From Neospora caninum Liverpool (lineage: Eukaryota > Apicomplexa > Conoidasida > Eucoccidiorida > Sarcocystidae): DNA of 64,000 nt. This document shows, piece by piece, positions 45,726 to 58,100 of this stretch. The position numbers and the translations under genes are program-made. Under the pieces are notes generated by a model. It did no database searches, had not been told where the DNA came from, and saw only the letters and a list, made by a program, of their open reading frames with translations. The first letter of the stretch is position 1. Each line of letters opens with the position of its first letter. The DNA lies in contig NC_018393.1 of assembly GCF_000208865.1 (NCBI RefSeq), positions 3,490,714 to 3,554,713 on the forward strand, in the 5' to 3' direction.

Positions 45726-47307
45726 CGAAAACCTTTACCCGCCGCCCCATCCTAAGCGAGGCACGAGAGTTGGAAGACAGGTGAAGCCGCGAGAGAGGTT
45801 CTCCTTTGACGAACTCTCCGTAGGGACAAAACCGAGCAGCCTCTAGGGAGAGACGGTGCACGAAGAAGGCCCATCCTGCGGTTTTCCTGATTCCCAACTC
45901 ACTTCTTCCCTCGCTTTCGCCCTCGCTGTCTCGATTATGCTGTGCCCCAAATCGATCTCCGTGGGTGACTACGTGAGGATTTATCTTCACAACTCCTCTA
46001 CAGACCTGTCGCCGCTGACAGTCGCGGCGCCCGCACCGCTGGTCTCGGAGAAACAGCGGCGCTTTGCCCGAGAAGAAAAAACAGCGACAGGACGACACCT
46101 CCAGAGACACGTGGCGAAGACAAGAAGAGAAGGAAAGGGAGAAACAGAATCGGAAAGGGCCGGGATTCGTTGAGAAAAGCAGCTAAACACGCGCGTTTTG
46201 CGAAGTTTCGCATGCAGAGAGTCACGGCTGGCCCACGCGTGCACAGGTTCCGGTGTGCAGTCTAGCGCTCGGTGCACAGGGCCGCGGGGCGAAACCAACG
46301 AATCCTGTGTCTACACTCTTTCTCTCGGAGAGGGGAAGAGGCAAGACAAGGGAAAAGGGGACCAGGCTTTCTTTTCCGCCGCCGCCACACTTTTCACACT
46401 CGTCCATCCGCAGCCTCCTTTCTGCCAAGACCCGCCAGCGCGGCATCGGAACGAGAGAGCGAGAGGCCAATCGAGTGTCTGGCGGAAAGAGAGGACCACG
46501 CTGTCTTTCGCTGCCGGGCAACGGAAACGGTTGCGGTTTCCCATCGTTCGAAAGTTGGATACTCGAACTTCCAGGGAAGCGCATGCCTCTCGCGCAGCCT
46601 CGTCCGAGCACACCCGACAGAAGACACCGGCACCAGGAGGAGAGAGGCAGCTGGGTTTGGCGCCGGTGTCGCGCGCCGCTCAGCTAAAAGTGTTGGATTT
46701 CAATATCCTCCCGGTCTTCATGTTTGCTGGAAGCTGTAGTCTTGTGGCCTTTCGCCCCTCTTTTGCTTTTCTGCGTCCCTGTCTCCCAACTGTGCAGGGA
46801 AGCGTGTGTCTCTGGGGCAACCTGCGAGAGAGAGAGAGCCGGCACCGCCTCCTCTCCGGAAGTCACGGCCGGCGTATCTCAACACGCTTCCCTCTCGCGC
46901 CGGGTCTTGTGTAGAAATCGCACTACACACAGTTGCGCGGCGAAAGCAGGAGGGACTTCCTCTCCTTTCTCGTATACCTTGTGTCAATGTCGCAGACGGA
47001 GCATTCTGCGGCTTCCTGCTCGAGTGTGTACGCTGTCTGTGTCCCTTCTACCCTGTCCCTGCTCTTTCCCTGCCTGTCTCCTGGCCTTCGTCTTCTTTCC
47101 GCCCTGTCTCTGCTCCGTGTCCTCACAGTTCTCCGGGAACGGCACGAGGGCGAAGGGGGGCATCGGGCGTGTCGTCGATTTGCTGCCTCGCTCCTCCGTT
47201 TCCGACTTTTCTCCTCCCGGGCTGTCTCCTCCCGGGCTGTCCCCCCACATCGTCGTCGCCCTCGTGTGTGTTTCGTTCTCACCCGCAAACGGTAAAGAGG
47301 CGTGCAG
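45726..47307. promoter_or_regulatory. Divergent intergenic region between nucleotidyltransferase (-) and methyltransferase (+)
   Basis: A 1.6 kb region that must hold both promoters. The part near the minus-strand gene (about 46000-46180) is purine-rich on the plus strand and the part near the plus-strand gene (about 46980-47290) is pyrimidine-rich. Each gene therefore has a pyrimidine-rich leader on its own sense strand. No coding sequence is supported. Confidence 0.5.
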
Positions 47308-50300
47308 ATGGCGGACCTCGACCCCACACTGTCTCAGAAGAGGGACGGCGCGGAGACGCGGCGGGAGAGACAGGTGAGGGCCTGTCGGCAGCGGGCGTCG
47401 CCTGTGGCTGGCGCAAGAGTCTATCGCCCCACTTGCGCCGCTCTGCTACCGTGCACAGAGTGGATTTTGCGTCACCACCGTCAGTTCAGTCCGAGAGAGG
47501 TTGACGAGCGAGATGACAAAGAAAATGAAGGAGAGCTGCAGCACGCGGCGAGCGTCCAGGGAGTGGACGCTGAGAGACGTCAGCGACGCGGCGAGGCAGA
47601 AGAAAAATGGGGCAACGGCGGACCATTTGATTTCTGTTCTTCGCGAGGCGACCTCGGAAGGCCAGACGAAGAAAGAGGCTCGTGTCTGCCTTCGACGTCT
47701 TCCCTGCCCCAGCTCTGCGCTGTTTCTCCTCGTCCCGAACTCGAGTCCCACTGCAGACAGCCTGTATCGAATCAAGTAACATGCTCGTCTCCTTCCACGA
47801 AATCGCTCTCTCTTCTTGCTTCCTCTTCGGCTACCGACCTTCCATCTCCCTCTTCCTCTCGTTCTGCCTCCCCTCTCTCTCCGGCTTTTTTGTCTGGCCG
47901 GCCGCCGTCTCTGGCGGGCCGTAAAACTGGAGGGTGGCCCTCGACGCTCTTGGATGCGCCGGCGCATGCACAGGCATGGTCACGCTTTTATCTCCATCAC
48001 GCGGACAGTCGCGCCCCGTTCAATTCCTTTACGTCGCGCGACGCTGTCAGGCTGCTGTTTCGCCTCGTGCCGTCCTTCTCGCTCTCTTCTGGAGACGTGA
48101 TGGTGGAGGTTGGCCACGGGGCGTGCCCGCTTATTCCCTTCATTTGGATGCGCCTGAAGCAAAACGCGGCGAAGCAGAGAAGGCGGGAGCAATCCAAGTC
48201 GAGGGGGGAGGCAGCCGCAGGCCAGGCGAGCAGCCGCGGCGACATAGAGGACGCCGGCGAGCACCCAGACGGCCCCCAGCCTCTCGCGCCTCTGTCTCGA
48301 GGCCAGAGGCCGAAAGAAGAGCCGAGGGAGACCGCGTCGGAAGAGAAATGCACGAGTCTGTCGAGGCAGCCGACCCCGGCACAAAACCACGACGGGGACG
48401 ACCGCGCGGCGTGCTTCGCCTACGGATGCTATGTCGGCATTGAGAGCTGCCGCGAGGCTGCCGAAGCTGCATTGCTCCAGGGCCGAGATCTCGACGCCCT
48501 CTTCGGGACTTGCTCCTCTCTCTCTTTGCGGCCAGGTGGGAAACGTGAGCGCGTCTCTCGAGCGTCGCCCGCGGGGTCGGCGCCGCCCGAGATGTGTCAG
48601 CAGGATTTGGAGACACGGAAACGGCGAAGAACCACCGGTGCCGCACCCGCCGAGACGCCGGCGAGTGCCGGCGATGGGGTGGATGAAACCGAGTCTTCCA
48701 GCTCATCCTTGTGTCTCGGGAGCGTCGGTGAGGCTTCACAGCGCGCGCGTGCGGAACCGGACGGCACGGCAAACGAGGCGAGCGCGGCGTTCGAGGCGGA
48801 GAACGGAACTGGACGCAAGGGAAGGAGCACTGGAGAGCCCGTCAAAGAGGAAGACGAGGGCCGAACGTCTCCGCCAACGGCCGGTGCATGCCGAAGAGGC
48901 GAAAAAGCGGAGGCGGACACTTGTGGTGGGCCATGTTTACGGGAGATGCTTCGCTCCCGATGTCTCGAGTTCGCGGTATGTACAGACGGGTTCCGCTACG
49001 TGGATTCAGAAGGCCATTTGCAGCTGGAAAAAATCGAATTCGAGAGCCTGTTTCTGACTGAGCCGAGCCGAAGAAGAAGAGGGGCGCAAGCACGAGGCAG
49101 AGACAGAGGCCAACCGCGGAAGAACGCACCGAGCGCAGGATCTTCTGCGTCGGGACGCAGCACAGACAAAGAGGAAAGTGACGAGGCCGATGCAGAAGTG
49201 CGAGACGAAGTGGAGGGACATTCTGGAGAGGCTGAGGAAGCTGGTCAGATGGCGAAGACGGACGACGGTTGCGAGGTGGGGAAAGCGAATCTTGGAGAAG
49301 ACGAAAGCTCCGCATGTACCAACACGAGGACGATGCCGCCGTCGGGCCGTGCACTCCAGACTGGGGACTCGAGTTTGTCTTCCTCAACGAGCTCCGCGAG
49401 TTCCTCGTGCGGCGATCCTCCTTCCGTTGCTTCCTCGCCTCCTTTGCCGTCTTCCTCGGCTTCTGGCGCCTCTCAGCCTGAGTCGGCGTCGTCTTCTGCC
49501 GTGCCTCACGACGCTTTAGATTCGTCGGCGCTCTCGTTTCTGGAGCCAGGCCGTGCAAAGTATGTCGTCTTGAAGAGCACACTGGACAGCATCTGCGTCA
49601 TGCTGCCTTGCACCGGGACGCTGAACTGGGACGAAGACCTGCGCATTCCTCGCCAGCTGGTCGTCTGGTTCGACTCCTTCGCGCGTCTCCTCAAAGACCC
49701 CGCGTCGCCCCCCTCCGTTGCGTCTTCCCCGCGTGTTGCCTCGCCTCGTTCGCCTCCCGCATCGACTTCTTCCGTGTCTGCTCAGTCTGGCGCAGTGCGC
49801 CCTGCGCAGGAATCGCCTGGGGACGACGACCTAGAAAGAAGCGAAGCTGAAGAAGAGAGAGAGAAAACCGGGACTGTGTCCGGCGAAGACGCGAACGCCG
49901 GCGGCAAGGGGGAGGCGCAGGACAGGCACGTCGGCGAGCCGCGACTTGAGAGCTGCGCAGGCAGTCCAATGCAAAAACATGTCAGCACGGAGACAGGAGA
50001 CGCCGGAACTCCCTGGTGTCTGGGCATGCGTCGATCCTTTGCGAACGCGTCGAGGAACGAAAGCGACGGAGAACGCGACACGGCGGGGGACTGCGAAGAA
50101 ACGCTCAGTGGCAAAGGGGGATCGACGAGAAGAACGGAAGAGACAGAGGACGGAAGTTACGAAGCGATGCCCCTCGTGCGTACGCCTGGTTGCGAGAAGG
50201 ATACCTCGCGTGAACGTGGGGACTCCTCCACGCCTTACGTCGTTTTCTTGGAGCCGAAGAACAAAGCGCGCATCCATCTCCTGACCATCATCAAGGTAAG

Positions 50301-51400
50301 GCGCTCCCCAGCCCCGCAGCGGCCACGCGACCTGCAGTGAACGAACCACATTGCAACGCGGCCTACCTAGAGATAGGGTTCTCTGAGAGGCTCTCATTCA
50401 ATACCTGTACAAAGTGCTAGATCGCTAAATAGATAGAAATAGACCTGGACAGGTAGCAAGCGGTAATTCGAGGGCAAGAGACCGCGTGCTCGTGTCTTTT
50501 GTACAGCGCAGGGCGTAACCCTATCGGTTTTGGCTTCCTCGGCTACTTCCGCTATGGTGGAAGATGTAGATGGGAAACAGCGTGCAGCCCGCTACACAGA
50601 GATAGATTGCGGGGTTTCTATAGGGCGGAGCCGAGCTGTGGACGGGGAGGCAGATGGATCGACATTGGACACGAATTTGAAGGTCAGGCAGGGTGCGTTG
50701 CTCGAAAGCCACCTGGAGACGCATTGGCTCGGTCAGAGATGGGGAATTCGGGTGACTGAGCGAGAGCGCGAGTGGAGAGACACCAGGGAGAAAGAGCAGG
50801 TCGGGATCCAGGGACAACCGCGCGAAGAGTAGGGGGGAGGGGAGACGGCGTGGGAGGCGCTTGTCCTGCTGTCTTTGTTTCGTGTTGCTGCGGTTTTTCC
50901 ACTCTCTCGTCTGTTGCACGTGTGCGTCTTGACTCTTCTGATTGCAGGTTATCCATGGCGCGACGTTCACTGCGACTCCGTCGCCTGCGCGCTTTCTTCG
51001 TCTGAGCCGCATTTTCTGTCCACGCGGTCGAGGGCAAGAGAAGATCATCGGCTATCTCCTCGAGAAGAGAACGACGTGTTACGCGTCTTACGGCGAACTG
51101 TATGAAGACATTCAGCGGGTGTCGCGGCCCATCCAGAAGGCGGATCCGTACGGCGACTTCGAGGATCTTCTGCCTCCGTTCGAGCCGGTAAAGTGGAGAA
51201 GCGAGGAGCCTGCAGACATCGAGGTTCTTGTGGATTATATCTGGAGTGAACAGACAGCGCAGGCGATGAAGAAGGGCGGGGGCACCGGCAAAGAGGGCTC
51301 GCAGGCCGTCCAGAAGGATGAAGCCGAGAGAGAGGAGGCTGTGAGGGAAACCGGAAGAGACGTCGAGATGCAGGACAAAATACGAACGCAACGGTTTTGA
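47308..51400 (+). CDS. METTL13/CSKMT-like class I SAM-dependent methyltransferase with long insertions, 1146 residues
   Basis: Two exons, 47308-50295 and 50948-51400, join in phase. The ATG at 47308 (GCAGATGGCG) is used instead of an in-frame non-ATG codon six bases upstream. Early motifs are FYLHHADSRAPFNSFTSRDA, then the SAM-binding motif I, VEVGHGACPLIP, at 266-277. After a large insertion, CFAYGCYVGIESCREAA gives strand 2. A second insertion leads to LEFAVCTDGFRYVD. A third, very long one leads to YVVLKSTLDSICVMLP near 752-767, equivalent to the D-K-G-T-L-D segment of the METTL13/CSKMT/EFM family. Then come WFDSFARLLKD and, in the C-terminal part, YVVFLEPKNKARIHLLTIIK and a final strand from exon 2. 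The substrate may be a protein lysine (eEF1A or citrate synthase in relatives), but this is inference. The usual acidic residue in the K-S-T-L-D segment is replaced. Confidence 0.6.
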
Positions 51401-54400
51401 GTAGACGTTTCCAAGTGAAGGCAAAGTACAGGACACGGGAGAAGGCCGCAGAAGGGAGGAGAGGCGAAAGCGACCGAAAGTGCGGGACGAATGGAGCCAG
51501 AGAGAGGAGGAAAGGAGACGGGGAGAAGCAAGCGAAGGGACGGAGGACGAGAAGAGGCGAACACGGGGAACGGGAATACGACAGAGGGGAAGAGAGAGAG
51601 AGAGAACTAACCCGAGAATCGAGCCGTACCGCGATCTGCCAGCGTCACCAGATACTCTGAGGTAGAGCCGCAAAACACCCAGAAGGAGCGGACAGACAGG
51701 ACGAAGGGAAACAAGGACTCTCAGCTAGTTATTGAGAGACACTCACCAGGCTAATAACAGATTGGAGACGAGAAACAGAAGGGCCGAGCCTCGTCTCTCT
51801 TTGTCAAGGAGAAACGTGTGGAGGGTAGCTCTTTTGAATTCGCCGGAATTGCTCACACGATAGTCAAGTGTATTGAAGCAGGATAACCGAGTCAAACTCC
51901 TGGCACGATTGGCTAAGCACTGCACGACACCGTTCGAAGCGCGAACCCGAAACAAATGTCCGAGAGTGGATCATGCCGATCGGCGCCATTTTTTGTTCGT
52001 GCCTTGGTTAAGAGAGGGACAGAACCAAAACGCCCACATGCCTCACGCGCACACAGCTTGACAATCGTTCTTTCTGACGGGTTTCGACGCCGCAGAGAGA
52101 AGCCATAGTGAGCCGGTAATGTGTGTACAGACAACACGCGAGCATATGCAGCAGGAGAGTAAAATAAGAACCTCAACGTGTGTAGATCTCGTGGCCCACG
52201 TTCGGGGCCTCCACATGATAAATCCACATATGGTGTTGTATTGAGCCGAAGAAGCATGTGGAGAGCATGCATGTGTCACACGCGTTCCGATGTACACAAC
52301 TCTGTATCGCTTCAATACGGAGATCCTCCCTATCTCGTGAGGCTTTCCTCGAATGTTTATTCTGTTCGCGGCGCGATGCTCTCGCAGAATTCGTGACACG
52401 ATTTTGGACTGTTTTTCTCCGTTAAAACGGTTTTCTTTCTGGTCACATTGTGAATGTGTCACACATGGGAATATGCTGCAGTTCCACTCGGTTTATGACT
52501 TTCCCCGCGTTCTCTGTTTTCCTCGCTATCCACCAACTTCTCTTGATTCCTCCCGTCTGCGTCTCCGCTCGATTTGGTCTCTGCATTTCTAGTGACGCCC
52601 TCTGCGCTTTCTCTCCGACTCTCTTTCACCCCTGTAGGCCTGTTTTCCCTCTTTCCGTACGGCTGCTAACTTGCGCCACGAGACGGTGTGTGAAGCGTAG
52701 GTTTTTCATCGATTGATGTGCTGTTCCCTTTGGTTGTCTTTTGTTCTAGAGTCAACGACACGCTAGCTCTGTGCAGAGGAGCGGAGTGAAGGCGGTGTAC
52801 ACTATTTCATCTGTGTTTGAGGCTGCTGCATATTTCTTCCTCATCAGGTTTTTCTAATTCCTGGAAGACGCGACAGTGTGCGTTTGAGAACGAGCGCCTA
52901 TGGAGGCAAACGATCGGCCAGGAACTGCATTCTTACACGCGTCACAACGACATACATGTTTAATCAGACGAAGGATCTCCCCGTATATGCATGCATTTGC
53001 CCCGCGTCAGCCGGAGAGACCAATGGGTAGCAACTGTGAGTTCTTCTCGCTATCTAATCACGAGAGTATTACATCTATGAGCCGAGTCCCACCTTCGTGA
53101 GATGGACCGGACGCTCATATGCAGACACCTTGGAGAAAGCGGATATCTTTCAGCATTCGAAAAAGTACGCGCAAATGTCTAGACTACAGGCCGGTCCGCG
53201 TATTTCCACGTCCACACGTGCGCCAATGGGTAGTAGACTGAAAAAGGCTAAGCGGTCTGGTGCCACAGGACTGTCTCTCTGCCTTCTGAAAGAAGGCACT
53301 TTCCTCCTTAGTTGAGCAGAATCTCCGTTTCAGACGTGTGTTTCGTTCTGAAACCGCTACATGTGAGCATGTCTGCTATTGTCTAGTCAGACGGATCCGC
53401 GATTCTTAACGACCGAGAGGGGGGAAATCGGCGAGCTTTTCCTGTGAGCCGCGGGCGCGAGTAGTCCGAGTATGGATTTGGAGGATTTTCGAATCTAAAA
53501 ATGGAGTCGAAAGCCTCGGGCACGTTTCTGGAGGGATCACGCCGTTTCGTTCGTGTCAAAAAATTGCCAAGCGTCTGTCCATTCGTTTTCTTGCGTTTGC
53601 CCAGAGTCGTCGCGCCAGCGAGCCGTAGGGAAACAGCGGTGTGTTGACCCTCCAGGGCGTTATCTCAGTTGCCTATGGAAAAGGGAATTCTTCTAAATCG
53701 CGGCACGTGTAAAACGCTTACTCGCTTGGGGACGTGTGCTTTGACCCTTTACGTGTGTAAGTACTGTGGTACACTATTATCTGTAAGGACGTGTGAATAG
53801 TGTTTGACGCATTACGGACACGCGTTTTGCGCTAGGCCGTTCCTGCAAGTCGATCTTTTCAATGGGAGTTCCTTTCGTCGCACGTCACTCGGTCATTTAC
53901 GGCCACGAACTGCCAATTCTGCTCTTTAAAGTGCGAAAACAGAAAGAAAATGGAGACGGCACACGCTGGCACACGCTGGCACACGGTGCGGTTAGGCGTC
54001 AACGGCTCCTCACTGAGTTGTACGCTGTTCTGCTTGTTTTTTTGCCAGGTGTTTCTTTGTTTTGCCGTGTTTTTTGCTCGGTCTCTCGATCCCTCAAGTC
54101 GTGCGCGTGTCGGTCTTCAATGGCGAAGAAAAATCTCGCGTTTTTACAGCGGCAAAGTGCAATTCAGGGCCGACTTGTGTGTCTTCCTGTGCTACCGCGT
54201 CGTTCTAGTCCCGCTGGCGTTTTTGCCGCCGTTGCACCGGCGTGTTTTTTTTTCCCTTCTGCTCCGTCCGCTTTTCGTTTCAACCTCATCGTGCAAACGC
54301 CCTGGTAGAAAGCCGAACGTGATGCATGGACAGAGTTGCACTCAGTCGACGTTTTCGAGTATTGCCTTGCTGCCTTGTTTCTGGTGTGTCTGCAAAAAAA

Positions 54401-55174
54401 TCCGACACGCAAGCGCATATAGAGCTGGGAGAGAAAGACAGAAAAAGTCGCAACGGCCTACAACCCCGAGTGCCCGCCACAGCCACACGCTAAACACGAA
54501 ATGGACGGAAGGCTATCTGCATACGCGGAATGCATTCGCGTGTGCGTACACAGAGTAAAATACATGGAAAGTTCTACGTATCGCTTAACACATATAGGTG
54601 TACAATCATGGAGTTGCTGAAGAGGTACGGAGCGGGTATCACCATTGGTGTTGTCTAGCATTTGGCTGAACTTTAATCTGTCCTTGAGGCGAGCTATCGG
54701 TACCATGGCATCTTGTTTCGTCTTCCCAAACGTCTCAAGGTCTGTCCACGTCGGTTCCAGTCTTGCGTTGTGCTATCGCCCGGTTCCTTCCACTTTCGTT
54801 TGAGACTTTTTCGTGCGTCCGCCTGGTCGTCCTCTCCCTCATCGTTCTGCTCTGCAAATCATACTTTTGTAGTTCTCACTTTTACCAGCACTTCCCGTCC
54901 TTGCCGCTTCACGCGTACACATACGAGCGGTAGTCTCGTTTCCCCAGATCGGCGCTCTCTTCGCTCTGGCTTCGCGTTCACGTAGCGCCCCCTGTCTACC
55001 TACAGTCGGTTCTCTCCTGTTTTCCTTGCGTGCATCGTCGTCTCGGTCGACACTACGGGCCGCGTGCGCCTTTCCACCGCCTTTTCCCCGTCGCCTTCTC
55101 CCCTGCTTCCCCTGTACCTGTCCCCTCTTTCCCTTCCCCCTGGTCCCGCCTTTGCCTTCCTCTCGCCGACGAAG
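51401..55174. other. Intergenic region, 3.8 kb
   Basis: The first 220 bases are purine-rich and probably 3' UTR of the methyltransferase. From about 52480 to 52700 and from 53990 to 55170 the plus strand is pyrimidine-rich, as expected for the promoter and leader of the downstream PFK-like gene. Short frames such as 53862-54308 and 53950-54558 have no recognisable domain. I see no supported gene. Confidence 0.55.
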
Positions 55175-58100
55175 ATGTTGATGCAGCCATCAAAGAGCCT
55201 GTCTCCTTTGGAGGCGGAGCGTCTCCAGGATCCGCCGCAGCTGCCACGCTGCTTCGCAGTTCCCCCGTCGCGGCCCTCGGCTGGTCCTCCCCACCGCGGA
55301 GCGTCCCCGACTCGCGGCGCTTCGCACCCTGACAGCTTCTCGATGTCTCCGGCGCTCCACCCTGCATCGCCCTTTGTCGAAATCGCTGCTGAGTTCCTTC
55401 ACCCCCGACACGCTCACGGCACTTGTCGCGCGCCGCCCCTGCGTCTTGCTTCTGCATCCGTTCTTCCCTATTCTCCCTTTGTCGTTGAGGAAGTCCACTT
55501 AGATGTCGAGGTCCTGGGCGAGCGCCAGTCGCTCGGAGACAAGGAGGGGCCTGCCGGGGGGACGAGACACGCCGAAGATGCAGAATCCAATCGGCCGGCA
55601 CGCGACGCGGAAACCTCGCCTTTTTCAGGAACGAAGGACGGGGAGGATGAGCTACGAAATGGGCCTTTGGACGAAGATGAAGGCGCGCACAAGCGTAAGC
55701 CGCCAGTGCGGGAGGAAAGGCCCCAGAGAGAAGAAACGGAGACGCCTCGAGCGTCATCGCCTCCATGCGAGGGAGAGCGACCTCGAGTCGAAGCAGCGGA
55801 GCTCGCGCGTAGTTTCACTCCTGGCGACGCACAGACAGCCGCTGCGGACGTCCCCCAAGTTCCTCGCTCAGCTCTGCCTTCTTCGCTTTCTTCGCCGGAA
55901 ACCGACACCGGCTCAGAGAGCCGCTGCTCTGGCGCGGAGAAGCCCTCACAGGGGCCGAGAGCCCTCGCGGGTCCCAGCCAGGGCCGGGATTCCCCACGGG
56001 CTGCTCAGTCTCCTTCGGGCGCCGAACCTCTTTCCTCCCGCTTTGTCGCCGCGCCGGAGAAGCAGGGGAAGAGCCATGGCCAGCCGCGCCCACGGCAAGA
56101 GACAGAGAAAGGCGCGCAAGTCGCAGCGAAGTTGCTGGATTTCGATCCGCAAATCCTGCACCACTTCCCGATGCTCGCGAATGCGAATACCCGCATCTAC
56201 CAGTTCGTCCAGCGTAGGTACATTCGGAAGATCGACGGCTCGACGTCCGCCTCCCGGGTGTCTCTCGGCGAGAGTGGGGGATGGTCGCTGCCCGATACCC
56301 AGCCCCAGCCCGCGCGTGGAGGGACGGCGCAGCGACGTTCTGGAATGGCGCGATGCATTCCGAACGCGATTTCGCTTCCGAATCTCGCACACGCGGCGAC
56401 GGTCCTCGCCGCCATGGGTCTGGAGCAGCTTTCCGGGCCGCCGGAGCCCGTACGCCAGAGCACCGCAGACAGGGGAGACAGTGGAAACAGCGGAGAAGAG
56501 GTTGGTGCGCGCACAATGTGGGCGCAGCGTGGGGTGCCGCCGTCGTCGCCGTCGCATGGCGATAGGCACGGCCTAAGGCGAAGTACCACAGGCAACAGAG
56601 GCGGAAGTTCTCCACACCCTGGAAGCAAGGTTCGGGATACAGCTGACGAGAACGAAGTCCGCCTGCGTAGCTTCCCTGGAGGTGGAAACGCGAGAGCAGA
56701 CGCTACCAGCGACACAGACGCCACAAACAAGGGACTGTCCCCGCACGCGCTCGCGGAGTCGTCGTCCTCCTCTTCGAGACTTTCCACTTCGGATGCCGCC
56801 GCACGCGACGCGGGCGTCCCGGTACGAAGTTCAGGTGGACGAACAGGTCGTGGAGAAACAAGTTCTTCTGGTCGCGCCCGTGGCCGGGAAGACAGGGCGT
56901 GCCTGTCTGCGGTGTGTGGCCGAGACAGGCTCCGCCACATCGACGGCGCAGAGCGAGAGGACCACGTCCCGTTTCCTTCGGCCGCTGGACTGCGGCAGGG
57001 GCTCGAGGCCGACGAGGAGTCGCAGCGAAACAGCCCTAAAGACAAGGCGGAAGCACAGGCAGATGCAGTAGGGGCGACACCGTTCGCCATGGCGAGCGAG
57101 CGGCCGAGCTACGGGAAAGAAGAGCCCTCGCCACCGTCTGCGTCTGCCTCGTTCTTCCCGCAGGTCCCCCCAGCTCGAACCGAGAAGAAGCTTCTGCCTC
57201 CCCTGCGGCTCGGAGTCGTCGTGGGAGGCCTGGCGCCCTCGTCGGGCGTGCACAATGTGATCGTGGGCCTCTCGCATTTTCTTCGCGACTTCACGCGGGC
57301 CAGCGCCCCAGACTGCGTCTGTCAGCGGGGTCGCCGAATAAACGACGGGCCGGGAGACGAGGCTGGAGCCTCGCAGAGTGCGCATTTCGCGCCGTCGCGC
57401 AGCAACACTCCCTTTCCCCAAACGCCGACCATTCGCCAGTCAATCTCCGAGCCGTCGAACCTCGGCGTTCGCGGCACAGGCGAAGAAGGGACACGCAAGG
57501 CGACCGCCAGAGAAGGAATGCGAGACGAGGCAGAGGCGCGGGAAGCCGACGACGCAAGACCCGCTGGAGTCGGGTCACCTCCCGCGCCTCTGCACGACGC
57601 TGGACGCTTTCCGACCTACCACGCAACTTCTTGTGCATCCACGTTTGCTTCCTCTGGGCGGTTTTCGGCGCAAGGCGAAGAGGCGAAGCGCGTGCGTGAC
57701 GAGGCCACTGGGCGCACCCCCAGGGGCGAAGGCGAGCCGGACGGCCTGAGTGCGTGTAGCTGCAGCAAATTGATTGGTTTTCTCGACGGCGCGCTCGGTC
57801 TCGCCAAGGACGACTTCATTGAGCTCACTCAAGAGACTGTTGCAAGCTACCTGAACATGGGCGGATGTGAGTTGCTCGGGTACCGCGCGTTCAAGTCTCT
57901 CACGGATTTCTCCATCAGCCGAATTCAGCAGGTGTGCGAGAAGCACGGCCTCCACGGCCTCGTGATCGTGGGAGGCGCAGAAGACCTCCAGGCCGCGACG
58001 CAGGTGAGGAAACAGATCCAGGCGCAAACAGGGGCTGGCCCGGAAAGAGCACAGAACGCGCGAAAACGGAGAGACGCGACGGAAACATACGGACTGTTTC

